A stretch of 64,000 nucleotides of DNA from Macrostomum hystrix. Its lineage: Eukaryota; Platyhelminthes; Macrostomidae. Position numbers and translations under genes: made by a program. Location of the stretch: positions 24,465,001-24,529,000 of the forward strand of contig CATNEN010000038.1 of the NCBI GenBank assembly GCA_950097015.1, given 5' to 3'. Shown here one piece after another: positions 47,293 through 58,722 of this stretch (its first letter is position 1; each line of letters opens with the position of its first letter). Under the pieces are notes generated by a model, which was not told the DNA's origin, searched no databases, and was given only the letters and a program-made list of their open reading frames with translations.

Positions 47293-50200
47293 ATGGCTCA
47301 TCGAATAACGTTTGTCTCCAGTGCTTCAAAGTTGATTTCACCACTGCGCATCCCATTTAGGTAACTAGCTAAAGTAAAAGAATAGAACATTGTTAAGCAT
47401 TAGTAATTATATATCTAGATATAGTATCCACCATAATCGCATGAGAAATTATTTCTATAAGCTAGCTAACAAGTCAAATACATTGTTTGGCCTTTGCAGT
47501 TAAACTAAAGAGCAGTAAAACAGTATTAATATTTTACTTATACTTACAGAAGATACTTTCCTATTCTCAAACTTTCTTTTGGATTATAGGCCTAATAATA
47601 AAATATACAAAGATTATGCATGGCCTAAGAGTGCTTTTTAGTTTCTACACAAAACTGAAAAAATTGACTATCCCAAACCTGAAATTTCTGACAATAGGCC
47701 TATACATGTTCATACATGTGCAACCTCCCAAATCTTAGCTGGCCGTGCGACTTAGTTTTTGCTCTCATTTGCAACTTAGTTCATTTCATTGGTCAATTTA
47801 CAACTTAGTTTGCTCTCATTTGCTCTCTTTTTCTCTCCCCTTTTTCCTTTTTTTCACACCTTCCTTTTTTTCCCTTGGTCCCCCCTTTGATTTTTTTGCG
47901 CTTGGTTGATTGGTTTTTGCGACTTACCTTGCTTGCCCCTTGTTTCACCTGGCTGGTTCAGCCGGGTCGGCTGGGTGTTGCGCATGTATGATTGAGTTGC
48001 TTCAAGGGTTAGTTAGTATTAGAAAGTGGCGCTGGATAGGTGCTGTGGGGGGAACAGAAAGCAAAAGTTAGGTTACTTAGCTATGAATTGAACGATCAAA
48101 CAAATAGATTAGGCATGAGTCAGTGTCCTTTAGGGTAATATATCATCAACCAAACAAGAATGTGTCTTTTTTTAACTTCAAACCTAAGCTACAGATTTTC
48201 TATTTAAGATATGATGATAAATCAAAAGCCAAGTTATAGAAAACAGTTACATCTTTCTAAAAAGTATCTGCTTTTGCTATTTTCTCAAATAGAAAAAAAA
48301 GTTATTCCTGCTTTTTATCTAAAACCAAACATTGATTTTCATGTATCTTCAAACCAAACAGAGAATTTGATGTTTGGTTTTACAATTTGAGTGAGTGGTT
48401 TAATCTTATTTTAAGGAGTGAACTATCATGAATTATGTAATTTGAAAGCATTTTTCATGCTCTATAAATAACTACATTTATGGTCATTTAATTGGAAAGC
48501 AACCATATACAATCTTCGTCTAAAGTACATACTGAAAAAATGTAGTTAAAAAGTATGCTTTTGCAATAAAAATTTCTACTGAAACATCAATATCTTTCTT
48601 TCCTCTTAATGCTTCATTGCACATCATGCCTCAGCTTGTAGATAATTTCTTCAACTTTCAAATTAGTTGTTCTGTGAAACACAATAGCTTGTTTCTGTCT
48701 TGCACAAGACCAAAGAAGAAGTCAAAATTCTTGTTCAGTTTTGAAGATACACTGTTTGGTTGATGATACATTACCCTATATGTTCTAACAGGGGTCTATG
48801 TTTATCTCAGATTTAAGTGTGAGACAAACAGAAGCTTGTTATATTTTGTACAAGAGTAGAGTTGAATGGAAGAACTAATGGAGGGGTGGTTGATAGAGTT
48901 GATGATTTTTGTGTCTCATTCCTTAAGATTCAATGCCCCAAAAGATAGAATGAACATTTGCTCTCACTAGCAGCCCTAGTGAGAGCATTGATAATATTAT
49001 ATAGGTAAATTGTGTACCCAAAATTGAAAGTGACTCAAAAACTGCTAAAAAACTTCATGTTATCTCTATAAGGGATGTATCAAATAAAAAATCAAGAAGT
49101 TATAATTGCCATTTAAAATTAGTGTTTTGTCCTATTTCATTTTGTAGTAAATACTAGTTTTGGGCATAGAAAGTTCACAAAAAGTGCACAATTTGTCCCC
49201 CTAAAATAATACAGCATATTTTAGGCCTATACTCTAATTATAATTATAGACCATAGAGGTTGCAGCCTAGTGGTTAGGGCATCAGACTCACAACTTGAAG
49301 GTCGGGGGTTCGATTCAGACCAACTCCACTGGAACAATTTGTGTCCATTAGCAAGACACTTAACTCTGCATTGCTTCAGTTCACCCAGCTGTTAAATGGG
49401 TACCAGCATCAGCTGGGATAATTGAAGGTGGGTGTGGCATCCCCCCAGTCCATGGACTGAACAGCTGTATGCAGCCTTCAGATGCGCCGCACAATAGCTG
49501 CAGCTGTGCTGTCGGCTGAACATCTGGCCCAATTGGGGCAGGTGTAATCAATTATTATTATTATTATTATTATTAGACTATAGGCCTAGACTAGGCCAAG
49601 CTGTCTTTTTAGCAACTGTTATGTCTTAAGTGTGTCAAATTGCATTGGACACTTTGCCAAAATTAGATCTGAGCCTTAATCTTGGCTCTTGAATGTACTT
49701 GTCTTTTAACTTATTGTTTTAATTGCTCTCAATGCTTCTTAGTCCTCACAAATGTAGTGTACATGCTTTGAGGCAAGAATTCATTGTCTATGGGCAAGAC
49801 CAAACCCTTGGCTTGGCTTATAGTGACAGCAGCAATGTCATGTCTTTTTTTAAGCAGGAAAGCCATTTTTATTTTAACTAGGCTGTCATGCCTGTCATGT
49901 CCATTGTATGTCAATATAGATAAGGTTGAATGTCATAGCAAACAGCTGTTTAACATTAATTATGCAAGTTAACTTAATGCAAACAAGCTAAAATAGCACA
50001 CACTAAATATGAATACTTGACTAATATCTGTCTGAGGTGTCCATTTGTAGGTAGGCTATGCATCAAGCAGCTGTAGCAACATTATCTAGGGAGATACAAA
50101 ACACAAGAGCACAGCTAAAAGGTTTTATAAGCATTAGACAGTGGGTGAACAGAATTATTATAAACATATTATATTATTCTTATTATATAAGTGTAATTTA

Positions 50201-51600
50201 GAACTGCTATTACATGTTGCATCTATAAATTTTAAACTCGGATTTGCAGTTGAAAGTAAATAAAGTGCATGTGCTTCGGAACAATAATATTTAGATGAAT
50301 TCTAAAAGGAAAAGGAAAAATTGTAGATTAATTGAAAAATCATTTCATTACCTACTAATGGTATTTGTATCCCATTACCTACTATTATTATTATGTAATA
50401 ATAATTAACAAACTTAATAAAATGCTTCCAAAAACTTCTAGTCCAACTTGTGTTTTTCCTGTCTCTCATAATTATTTATCTAGGCTGTGCAGTTCAGCCA
50501 GTGGTAAAGGCGGTGACAGCAGTGCCAGCGCCAAGCATTACAACAGCATTGATGAGAAGGATGTGGCTAAAGAGGCTCAGTACAAAAGTCACATGGCTGA
50601 CAGGAAGCTGACCTCGCCTTGGACATTGTCAGAAGAGGAGAAATTCAAATCTGTCAACATGAACTTATTCAAATATCGAATGCGCGACGCCGAGGTGGAC
50701 AAAGCGGCCCCAACTTTTGTTGAACGCCGCGTTGAACCCGGCGCCACGGTCACCGTGCCGGCCAAGGATGACGTCACCGCTCTGTCCGGCGTTCCTGAGG
50801 AGCACATCAAAACAAGACACGTCAGGATCTACTGCCCCACCAGGTCAGCCCCGCCAGATATTTTCTGCTGCTAGTCCCTTCACTGTCTAACATGTCTGTT
50901 CACCCACTGTCTAACATGTCTGTTCACCCACTGTCTAACATGTTCTGTACACCCACTGTCTAACATGTTCTGTACACCCACTGTCTAACATGTCTGTACA
51001 CCCACTGTCTAACATGTTCTGTACACCCACTGTCTAACATGTCTGTTCACCCACTGTCTAACATATTCTGTACACCCTATGTCTAACATATCTGTGCAAC
51101 CACTGTCAAACATGTTCTGTACACCCACTGTCTAAAATGTCTGTTCACCCACTGTCTAACATGTTCTGTACACCCACTGTCTAACATGTTCTGTACACCC
51201 ACTATCTAACATGTCTGTTCACCCACTGTCTAACATGTCTGTACACCCACTGTCTAACATGTCTGTACACCCACTGTCTAACATGTTCTGTACACCCACT
51301 GTCTAACATGTCTGTACACCCAGATCCGTCACCCAGTCCGGCTCGCACGGCACCAAAAACTGGCGCATCGAGTTTGACTCGCGCGAACGCTGGGAGAATT
51401 CCCTGATGGGTTGGACTAGCTCAGCTGATCCCCTATCAACAATGGCCATCAGCTTTGCCAGCTCCGAGGAGGCCGCCGAATTCTGTCAACGCAACGGCTG
51501 GGCCTACCACATCGAGGAGCGCCGGGTGCCACCGCTGCGGCCGAAATCCTACGGGGCCAACTTCAGCTGGGACAAGCGTACTCGCCGGTCTACTAAATAA
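47293..51600 (+). CDS. NDUFS4: NDUFS4, complex I 18-kDa subunit, complete
   Basis: Three exons: 47293-47360, 50484-50843 and 51324-51600, giving 234 residues. Exon 1 encodes a basic, amphipathic mitochondrial presequence ([19 protein letters not shown]) and ends in phase 2 at AG|GTAACT; it joins in frame to exon 2 ([10 protein letters not shown]) after a pyrimidine-rich acceptor. The mature part has the NDUFS4 core: HVRIYCPTR, then [19 protein letters not shown], then [33 protein letters not shown] and a C-terminal [18 protein letters not shown], the conserved end of the subunit. It is an accessory subunit of mitochondrial complex I in the matrix arm, needed for assembly and activity. The extra length over the ~175-residue vertebrate protein is a linker before the core. 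AATAAA overlaps the stop codon (51597-51602). Confidence 0.95.
47361..49246. other. NDUFS4 intron 1, left part
   Basis: Unique AT-rich intron sequence. This is the only long intron in the window without a minisatellite. No exon or RNA was recognised. Confidence 0.6.
49257..49573 (+). mobile_element. tRNA-derived SINE, full length
   Basis: The tRNA-like head has box A CAGCCTAGTGG (one mismatch, 49263-49273) and perfect-but-one box B GGTTCGATTCA (49307-49317). A body follows with the segment CACCCAGCTGTTAAATGGGT, which resembles central domains found in many marine-invertebrate SINEs (from memory, not checked). It ends in an (ATT)n tail at about 49552-49573. Flanks TAGACCATAG (49247-49256) and TAGACTATAG (49574-49583) form a 10-bp target-site duplication with one mismatch. 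Confidence 0.9.
49584..50483. other. NDUFS4 intron 1, right part
   Basis: Unique AT-rich intron sequence with a strong pyrimidine tract before the exon 2 acceptor at 50482-50483. Nothing else was seen. Confidence 0.5.
50876..51322. repeat. 24/25-bp minisatellite filling NDUFS4 intron 2
   Basis: About 18 units of CCCACTGTCTAACATGT plus CTGTTCA, CTGTACA or TCTGTACA. It occupies nearly the whole 480-bp intron; the last partial unit, TCTGTACACCCAG, is itself the 3' splice site. Confidence 0.95.
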
Positions 51601-52219
51601 AACTCTATTAGAGTTTGAACTCTATTAAACAATGCTTCTGCACTGTGTTAGATTTTATCATTTAGCTATCCGCTCTGTTGTTGTAATAAGTTGTTCAATT
51701 GAAGAATTCAACTCCTTAAGTCTGCCACGCCGCTAAAACTCTAGATTAGACAACTAGAAAGCGAAAAATATATTTACAGAGGTCGAAAACGAAACCCCAT
51801 TTTCTGCAGCAAAATTCTAAAATTGCTGTATGTAAAATTTAGTAAATAATTTAACTATTACAATCTTAATTTCAATTTTTTACTGAATTTAGACTTTTTT
51901 CATTGGCTACTACTCGTTATTGTAGTAGTATAATTATGAACTGTTTGGGGTGAGTAGCGGAGTGGTTAATATCCATACTCCATTCGGCACTACAAACATA
52001 CAAAATCTATAAAATAGGAAAAAAAACTTTCTGTAGCCTACTTGTAGTAGAGTCCATCGTCAATCAGTAGAGGAATTCATTTAGAAATAGTTTACATTTC
52101 TTCTCTCTGTTGTGCTAAGAACGCGTGGGGTCAGAATTATTATATAGACTAATTTGGAAGCTAAAAGCGAAAGCTAAAACGGAAATAAGTGTGTTTAAAA
52201 TTTTCAGTTTTTTGTGTCT
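51601..52219. other. Spacer with a possible half-tRNA remnant
   Basis: 3' flank of NDUFS4. At 51955-51966 TAGCGGAGTGG fits box A of a Leu/Ser-like tRNA head, but no box B follows, so it is at most a SINE fragment. Confidence 0.4.
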
Positions 52220-52665
52220 TAAAACCTTGACGGATTTGAAGAGACGTCCCTGACGGATTTGAAGAGACGTCACTGACGGATTTGAAGAGACGTCCCTGAC
52301 GGATTTGAAGAGACGTCCCTGACGGATTTAAAGAGACGTTACTGACGGATTTGAAGAGACGTCCCTGACGAATTTGAAGAGACGCCCCTGACGGATTTGA
52401 AGAAACGTACCTGACGGATTTGAAGAAACGTACCTGACGGATTTGAAGAGACGTCACTGACGGATTTGAAGAAACGTACCTGACGGATTTGAAGAGACGT
52501 CACTGACGGATTTGAAGAGACGTCACTGACGGATTTGAAGAGACGTCCCTGACGGATTTGAAGAGACGTCACTGACGGATTTGAAGAGACGTCACTGACG
52601 GATTTGAAGAGACGTCACTGACGGATTTGAAGAGACGTCCCTGACGGATTTGAAGAGACGTGCAC
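52220..52665. repeat. 24-bp minisatellite, GACGGATTTGAAGAGACGT
   Basis: About 18 units of CTGACGGATTTGAAGAGACG plus TCAC, TCCC or TACC, with near-uniform spacing. Intergenic. The overlapping minus-strand frames are artefacts. Confidence 0.96.
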
Positions 52666-53864
52666 CTTACATATTTAAACCGTTTCGCATTGAAAAGCCT
52701 GATGATTCCAATTGAAATTTCATAAACGCTCAATTATAATTTTACTTCGCAATTGAAACCTAACAGCCGCGTGTAATTTTTTGTTTTTGTAAAAATCGCA
52801 GTGACTAATTGGATTGACAATGTTTGTCCAACATCCTCTCTGTAGTTAAATTTGGTACTTGCGTGAATAATTTGCGGTCTTTATTTGCTTTTGTACGAGT
52901 ACTGGTTTACCAATATTCTATAGGTAAAAGAGAGCTGGAAAGAAATAATTTACTCGCTCCAACCTTCATAGTCTCATTGTTTACTGTCTGACTGTAGGCT
53001 CGCCTATACTCTCTATTCTTACTCTCTCTAGGTCTCCGCCAGATGAAGAGACAGGTTCTATCTAGATGGGAGTGCTTCCATCGCAGCATCCACCTCGATC
53101 AATCTTAGAACGGCGGTGTGCAAATTGTGAAATACCATTTATAGCTGATATGCTTTACTATACTACAAACAATAAGAGATATTGTCAGCTATGTGCGCCA
53201 GTAGCGTACGGTGGCATCATATAAGACTGCGTGTTAAGCCTGGGCCATCGTGCATGCCAAATATGTGCGAATGCACGAGTTGTCTAGCAGCTCAAAGCGC
53301 TCATTGTGAGTCGCCTCGGGCATACTTTGGGTAGTAAGTCTCATACCCCTCAGCTAAAACGATGGCTTCAATATTGCATATGCTCAGAGTTGATAGGAGA
53401 GAAAGAGAGCGACCAAAGGTGAATGTGCGATTGTTAAGAAGAGCATTCTGAACAGCTCACGTCTATTATAATGTATGCTAGTAGATGCTCAAATGAGAAA
53501 TCTTACACAGCGAGAGTATAGAGAATAATATAGGAGTGAGTCATCGCGAAGACATTACTTTATGCAACCTCTTGCTCTGAATTGTTTAAGCCCCGAAGCA
53601 TACTTGCACAGACTTTCGGCAGATTTCAGATCGCATTATAAATTCAGTGAAAGACAGATTCAACTATTCTAAACTGTTGACAACTATTTGTTCGAGTTTG
53701 TTTATGACCCGCCCGGCCTGAGAGGCACCGCATTTGCGCGCATTTGAAGCTGCTTTTGTTCAAGACAGGCCTTGGTTTAGCTGCATATAGTATAAGGGCG
53801 CCTTCTATACGCAGCGAAATTGCTCGCACAATGTCTTTATAACCTCTAAAACCTCAATGCAGTG
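52666..53864. other. Intergenic spacer, nothing recognised
   Basis: No gene or RNA was recognised. Small open frames at 52907-53089 and 53644-53829 show no family features. Confidence 0.5.
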
Positions 53865-54152
53865 CTGCATATTTCGCTGACTCCTGAGCACACACGCACA
53901 CAGATACTGTACGCAGGCATACGCTCACACATGTGTGTACATCTGCCCTGACTTTCTCATCGTCAGGCAGTGTACACTCTCACTGTGCCTTGGAGGTTGG
54001 CCCTCATGGGCGTAAATTGCACGACAAGCCCTCAAGCCTTCTCTCCGCGGCTGCGCCCAAAATAAATGTGGCCTCGCCATGGAATCGAACTTAGGGACCG
54101 TGGTGCAAGAGGCAAACGCGTCAACCGCTCTGCCACCGACCCCCTTGTGGGG
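53865..54152 (-). mobile_element. SINE family 2 copy with tRNA-like head
   Basis: On the minus strand, a Leu/Ser-type tRNA-like head has box A TGGCAGAGCGG (54125-54135) and box B AGTTCGATTCC (54081-54091, one mismatch). The body then runs AGAAGGCTTGAGGGCTTGTC to GATGAGAAAGTCAGGGCAGA and ends near TGCTCAGGAGTCAGCGAAAT. The body matches 29162-29305, proving a dispersed family. The head and body differ from the SINE at 49257. Confidence 0.85.
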
Positions 54153-55913
54153 TCCATAGTTGATTTAGAGTTGATATAGAGTGTCTTTGTTTGCGTACTT
54201 GTAACTGCACACCAGATTTGCACTGACGGATTGAATATCGATCATTACGATTTATTAACTTATAAAGTAAATATGAGTAGGAAAGCTGACTTGTTGGCTA
54301 TACGGTAACCGAGGGGAATCTCCTGCCCCGACAATTTTTGACGAACGGAACAACGCAAGCACACGAAACTCAAGAACACGGGCCAAATTTTTGTTGCGCA
54401 TCTTCTGAAACAAGAATCAAGTCGCTAGCGCTTCAGACCGTCATGATATTCCGTGTTTCTGGCAGAAGGCCTAATTTTTTCCATAATGGACACCCTGACG
54501 CGAATTTCTCCAATTTCACTGATCAAGCCCAAATTAGGCGCAGTTCAACCACAGGACACCCTCGCCTAGTCTGTCAGCCAGTCAGTTACCACCCAACGCT
54601 GTTAGCATTCAGGCGCTGGCAAAAAATTCAGGGGCAAGTGGCTTGGTAGCTATCCTTCGTTTACAACAGATTCGATAACCGACTTCACTGGAACAACAAT
54701 GTTTTATTCAGAAAAAAAACACTGAATTACGTCAGTTCACCGACCTGTTGAATGGTACCAGTTCTGACCCAATTAGTACAGCCTTTCAAGCACGCAGTAG
54801 CTATGCAGTCATAAAGCTAACACACACTGAGACATTGGCAAGCATTAGGATTTTATATGTGTCCATGACGCATTTGAATCACAGCTATTCATTCATTTTT
54901 CAAGGCTGAATTTTGTAAAAAAAAGTGTTTTTACATCTCTGAAATAAAAGATGAAAAAATTAGGCGCATTTGTTTCAAAACTATGCTCAAGAAAGCAAAG
55001 CTTATGCAACTCAGTGCTATGGGGGAGCAGTAACAACTGATGTGTGACAGCCTTATCTTCTTAACTTTAACGCTGCTCTCCAGTTTATATGTCGAGACTG
55101 CATGGTTAAAAATGATACTAAAATATTAGCATGCATTAACTTATGAATGCTGTAGCATGCTCATGCAGTGAGTATTTAGGATAGAAAAAGGGAATGAATT
55201 GAAACGATCTAGTAAGGATGTGCTTTCTGCGGCAGTGTTTAAACAAAATTTAGGATAAAAAAGCACGAGTATTTAGAAAGTAATGAATAAGTGGCAACTG
55301 TTTAGACCCAGAGGGTCGTATTTGAATAATCTCTAAACACAAACAATGAAGAAGGCGGACATTTAAACAATTAAAAAACAATAGGATTTTGGCAAAAGCA
55401 ATAAACACGAATATGTCTATAGTGTGGACAAACTGTCACAGGCTCGCCTAAAATGCTCAGCAAAAGCTTTAACTATTTTGTTAACTAATAAGAAAAACAG
55501 CACCACGTTACAAATACATAAAAAAATTCACGCCAGGCTGTTGGCTAAAAAAAGACACTCGATGAACACGCATTTTAGTAAATTGTTATTCAACTTGGTA
55601 TTGGAAGCAAATATTGAGTTATAAAATAAACTATAGTTCATAGCTTTAATAATTTAGTAAAAAAGCACTTTGATAAAAATATTTAACAAAAAGAGAAGTG
55701 ATTCTTAAGAATGTTATAAGCCTTCACCACTAGCATCATAATCAGGCAGCTATTGCAGCAACACGTTGAAATGATTTTTTGTACTTTTTCACGGCATGGA
55801 TTTAGAAACTTAAAAAAAACCTAAATATCAATAGATTACAAACAAAGATTTTAGACCTCCATAAAAAACGCAGAAAAGATAAAATCAATTTTTATAATCA
55901 AAAGTTAAACATT
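54153..55913. other. Intergenic spacer and 3' flank of the membrane-protein gene
   Basis: AT-rich sequence. The 103-codon + frame at 54338-54649 has no recognisable domain or splice context. No feature was supported. Confidence 0.5.
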
Positions 55914-58722
55914 TTAGACCGTCGCCTCGTTCTCCTGGGCCGCTTCAAACACTTCCCTCTTCCGCGGATCGTTCTGGTAGCCGCCGATGAAGGAGCCCTG
56001 CTCGCCGAATTCTTCTGAAAGTTCAGATTTAAGCGAATCGTTAACAAGGGAGGGAAAAGTACACAAAGTAAATTTTGTAAATAGTCTTACTGAAGTCTAT
56101 GTCATCCTTGTACGCGTCGAGTTCTTTATCATCTCTGCTAGCCACTGACAGGCTGGAGCCAAGAGACATGCGGTTTCCTTGAACTGGAGCGGCACCATCC
56201 GGCACGCCATCTTCATCGCCCGGTTGATTCGCTACGCGTTGGTACTCCTTGAAGACCTCAGCCTTCGCTTCCTCTCTTGGATTGTGACCCAACTGAATTT
56301 CCTTCTCCTCAACCAAGTAAGCACGCTCGGGCTCCCGGCGCACACAGTACACGATAAGAATGATGCCGACTATGAGACAGATGGCAGCGATCACTATGCC
56401 AATGATCATCGTGTTGGCTACAGATGGTTCCGGAGGAGGCGCGGGCTTGACAAAAGTCAGGGCCACCGGTAAAAAGGAAAGACTGGCATTGATGTCGAAG
56501 TCGGTAGAGTAGAAGCACAGGCGATCCTGACGACAGTCCCAATCGCCAAGCGCAGGGATCGGGGCGCCGTGACGCTCCTTGTCCAGCTTTAGGTTTTGGA
56601 GTATGGCGTCTTCCTTGTAGCGGAAGTTGTACACAGGAATGAGCTTCTTCCTCTTCACCAGCTCGTCGCCAACCTCGTGGCTGCTCACAGGGTAGATCGT
56701 GTACGCAAGTCGTTGAGGTCTGTTCACAGTAGAGATTACCGAAGCGTTGTTGAACAAAATTTTTACATTTTCAAGAAGATCATTGTCTATTCTCAGATAC
56801 GATCTGACTTCAACACCCACACTTATGAGGAAGTTCATGAACTCGTCTGTGAGACTGAACTCAAAGACCGTGGTCTTGCCGAATCCACAAACCTGCACAG
56901 AGCAGCTGTTGTTGGGGTTCAACACGAAATGGCTGTGCGTGAGTCTCGGAATGAATACAACGTCGCCTCCGCTCTGCACTGCATAGGTTGGCATGCCGAC
57001 CTTCATGGACTCTGTCTCGTCAATGGACACATCACACACGAATCGATGAGTGAAGTTTGTTCCGTACGTTGTGTACACAGGTGGTACCCTAAGCACGGTG
57101 GCAGTTAAGCGCTTAACATCATTTCCTATGGATGTCTCATTTAGAATAAAGTTGTTGCTGTTAGTATTCACCTTTGCGAGGAACAGATCCAGACTGATTT
57201 TTTGCCATGCAACATTGCCACCGACTGTGGTCACAAAGTAGAACACGGGCTCAATTCTGACAGTTTCGAGGCTTGCAAAATACACTGCGCAGCTGTACGA
57301 GAGGTACTCATCCTCAATTGCATATACTTTCTCTGGAAGGAGCCCAGTAGATTTCACGCGACTGACGGACGTGAATGTCTCAGTCTGGAACTGTGGGAGC
57401 GAGATGACCTTGATATTGTAGCTGAAACTCTTTGCCCCAGCTTCACACCGATAGATTCCTGTGTGACTGTTAGATAATGTCGGTGGGAACTCGATGATGT
57501 TTCCAGTCCTGGAAAGCCTGACACCTTCCACAATGGTCCACTCATCTCCGGAACCGACGAGTTGAACATTATTTCGATAGAAGCGGAAGACCTCAGTCTT
57601 TTCGCTGCAGATGATGGGACAAACGATAGCGGTGAAGTCCATGCCAGAGAGAATGGTTACATTTGGACTTATGCCAGCAATCACCTCGCAAGACTTTGTT
57701 AATGGGGTACAGGTAGCGTATGATATTTCGCTGAGGAAAACTCGTTGCTGCACTGCAGCAGTTTGTTGGTATGGGTCAACCTCACCCGAGAAGGATACCA
57801 TCGTGCAGATGCCAACAGATGTCGATGGTTTCGTTTCATCGTAAAACCGACGCACCTCCTGTCTCAGACCACAGTTTGAGTACCACAGTTTTCCGTCATC
57901 GATGTTTAGCTTCATGAGCTTCTGGAACTGTTGATTATCGCCGTTCAGTTTTGAATTATAGTTCACAAACATAATGGACTTCCCCATTTGAAAGCTCAGA
58001 CAAGAACCAGCGTCGAAGTACAGAATCGCACCGAGATTCATCTTCGCCTTGAAGAAGTCGGGAGCCTCTTTAAGAACTTGACTGATCACAGGATCCAGGA
58101 ACTGTATGCTGGTGAAAGTTTCAGAACTCGACTTCATATTCTTTAAGAGTCCTACTGCCTGGTCAGTCAGGAATCTTCTTGTGTAGAGAGGGTTTGTAGA
58201 CGATGAGCCGAAGCTGCTGATCGCATCGAGGCTCCACATGAACAGCCTGTTAGACGTGAGGCTGCCGGACGTGTACTCCACTTTCACGTAGAGTTCAACG
58301 CGCTCTCTAAACACGTCGTTGTAGCTGAGCTTTGAAGTTCCCATCTTGAGTTGAAAGTCATCACCATCGACTTTGTCCAGGACGGACAACTGGAACGAGA
58401 TTGTAGTCCCACAGAGATCGCTCACACCTGTAGTGCTAATAGAGCTGAGGTCGATTGCTTCCTCGTTGGGTCTCTTGGGACACTTGTAGATGAGCAGCCG
58501 TTTCATCCGCCCACCAGTATCTCCAGTGACTTTCACGCGGATGCCAATCTTCTTGCCCTCACTGAGGATGGCCAGCATGTTGGAGCCGCCAACCTCCCAT
58601 TTGTCGTCCCAGGTCAACATAATCCTGCTAGAACGGAAGAACTCGAAGCGGGGCATTTGCTGGCTGGCCTGTGCCACCAGTGTGGAAACTGCCCCAAGCA
58701 GTAGAAGTTGTCCAATCAACAT
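55914..58722 (-). CDS. Type I membrane protein with Ig-like folds and L1CAM-like FIGQY-type tail
   Basis: Two exons on the minus strand: 56091-58722 and 55914-56014, separated by a 76-bp or shorter GT-AG intron (56015-56090), giving 910 residues. A signal peptide (MLIGQLLLLGAVSTLVAQAS) starts the protein. The ectodomain (~790 residues) has paired Cys and N-glycosylation sites. One clear Ig-like domain (VCPIICSEKTEVFRFYRNN to SNSHTGIYRCEAG) lies around residues 365-440, with a probable second around 470-570; the first 350 residues match nothing I recognise. One TM helix (MIIGIVIAAICLIVGIILIV) is followed by a ~100-residue tail. The short last exon encodes FGEQGSFIGGYQNDPRKR, close to the ankyrin-binding SFIGQY motif of L1-family adhesion proteins, preceded by an acidic stretch as in that family. 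I infer a cell-surface adhesion or receptor protein tethered to ankyrin/spectrin. The 2.6-kb first exon is unusually long here. Confidence 0.82.

Noticed and set aside
50365-50483. NDUFS4 translation starting at the Met near 50421
   Set aside because: A pyrimidine tract and AG precede 50484, and an upstream exon at 47293-47360 gives a proper mitochondrial presequence in matching phase.
54338-54649. 103-codon + strand open frame
   Set aside because: No domain, no splice context and no supporting composition.
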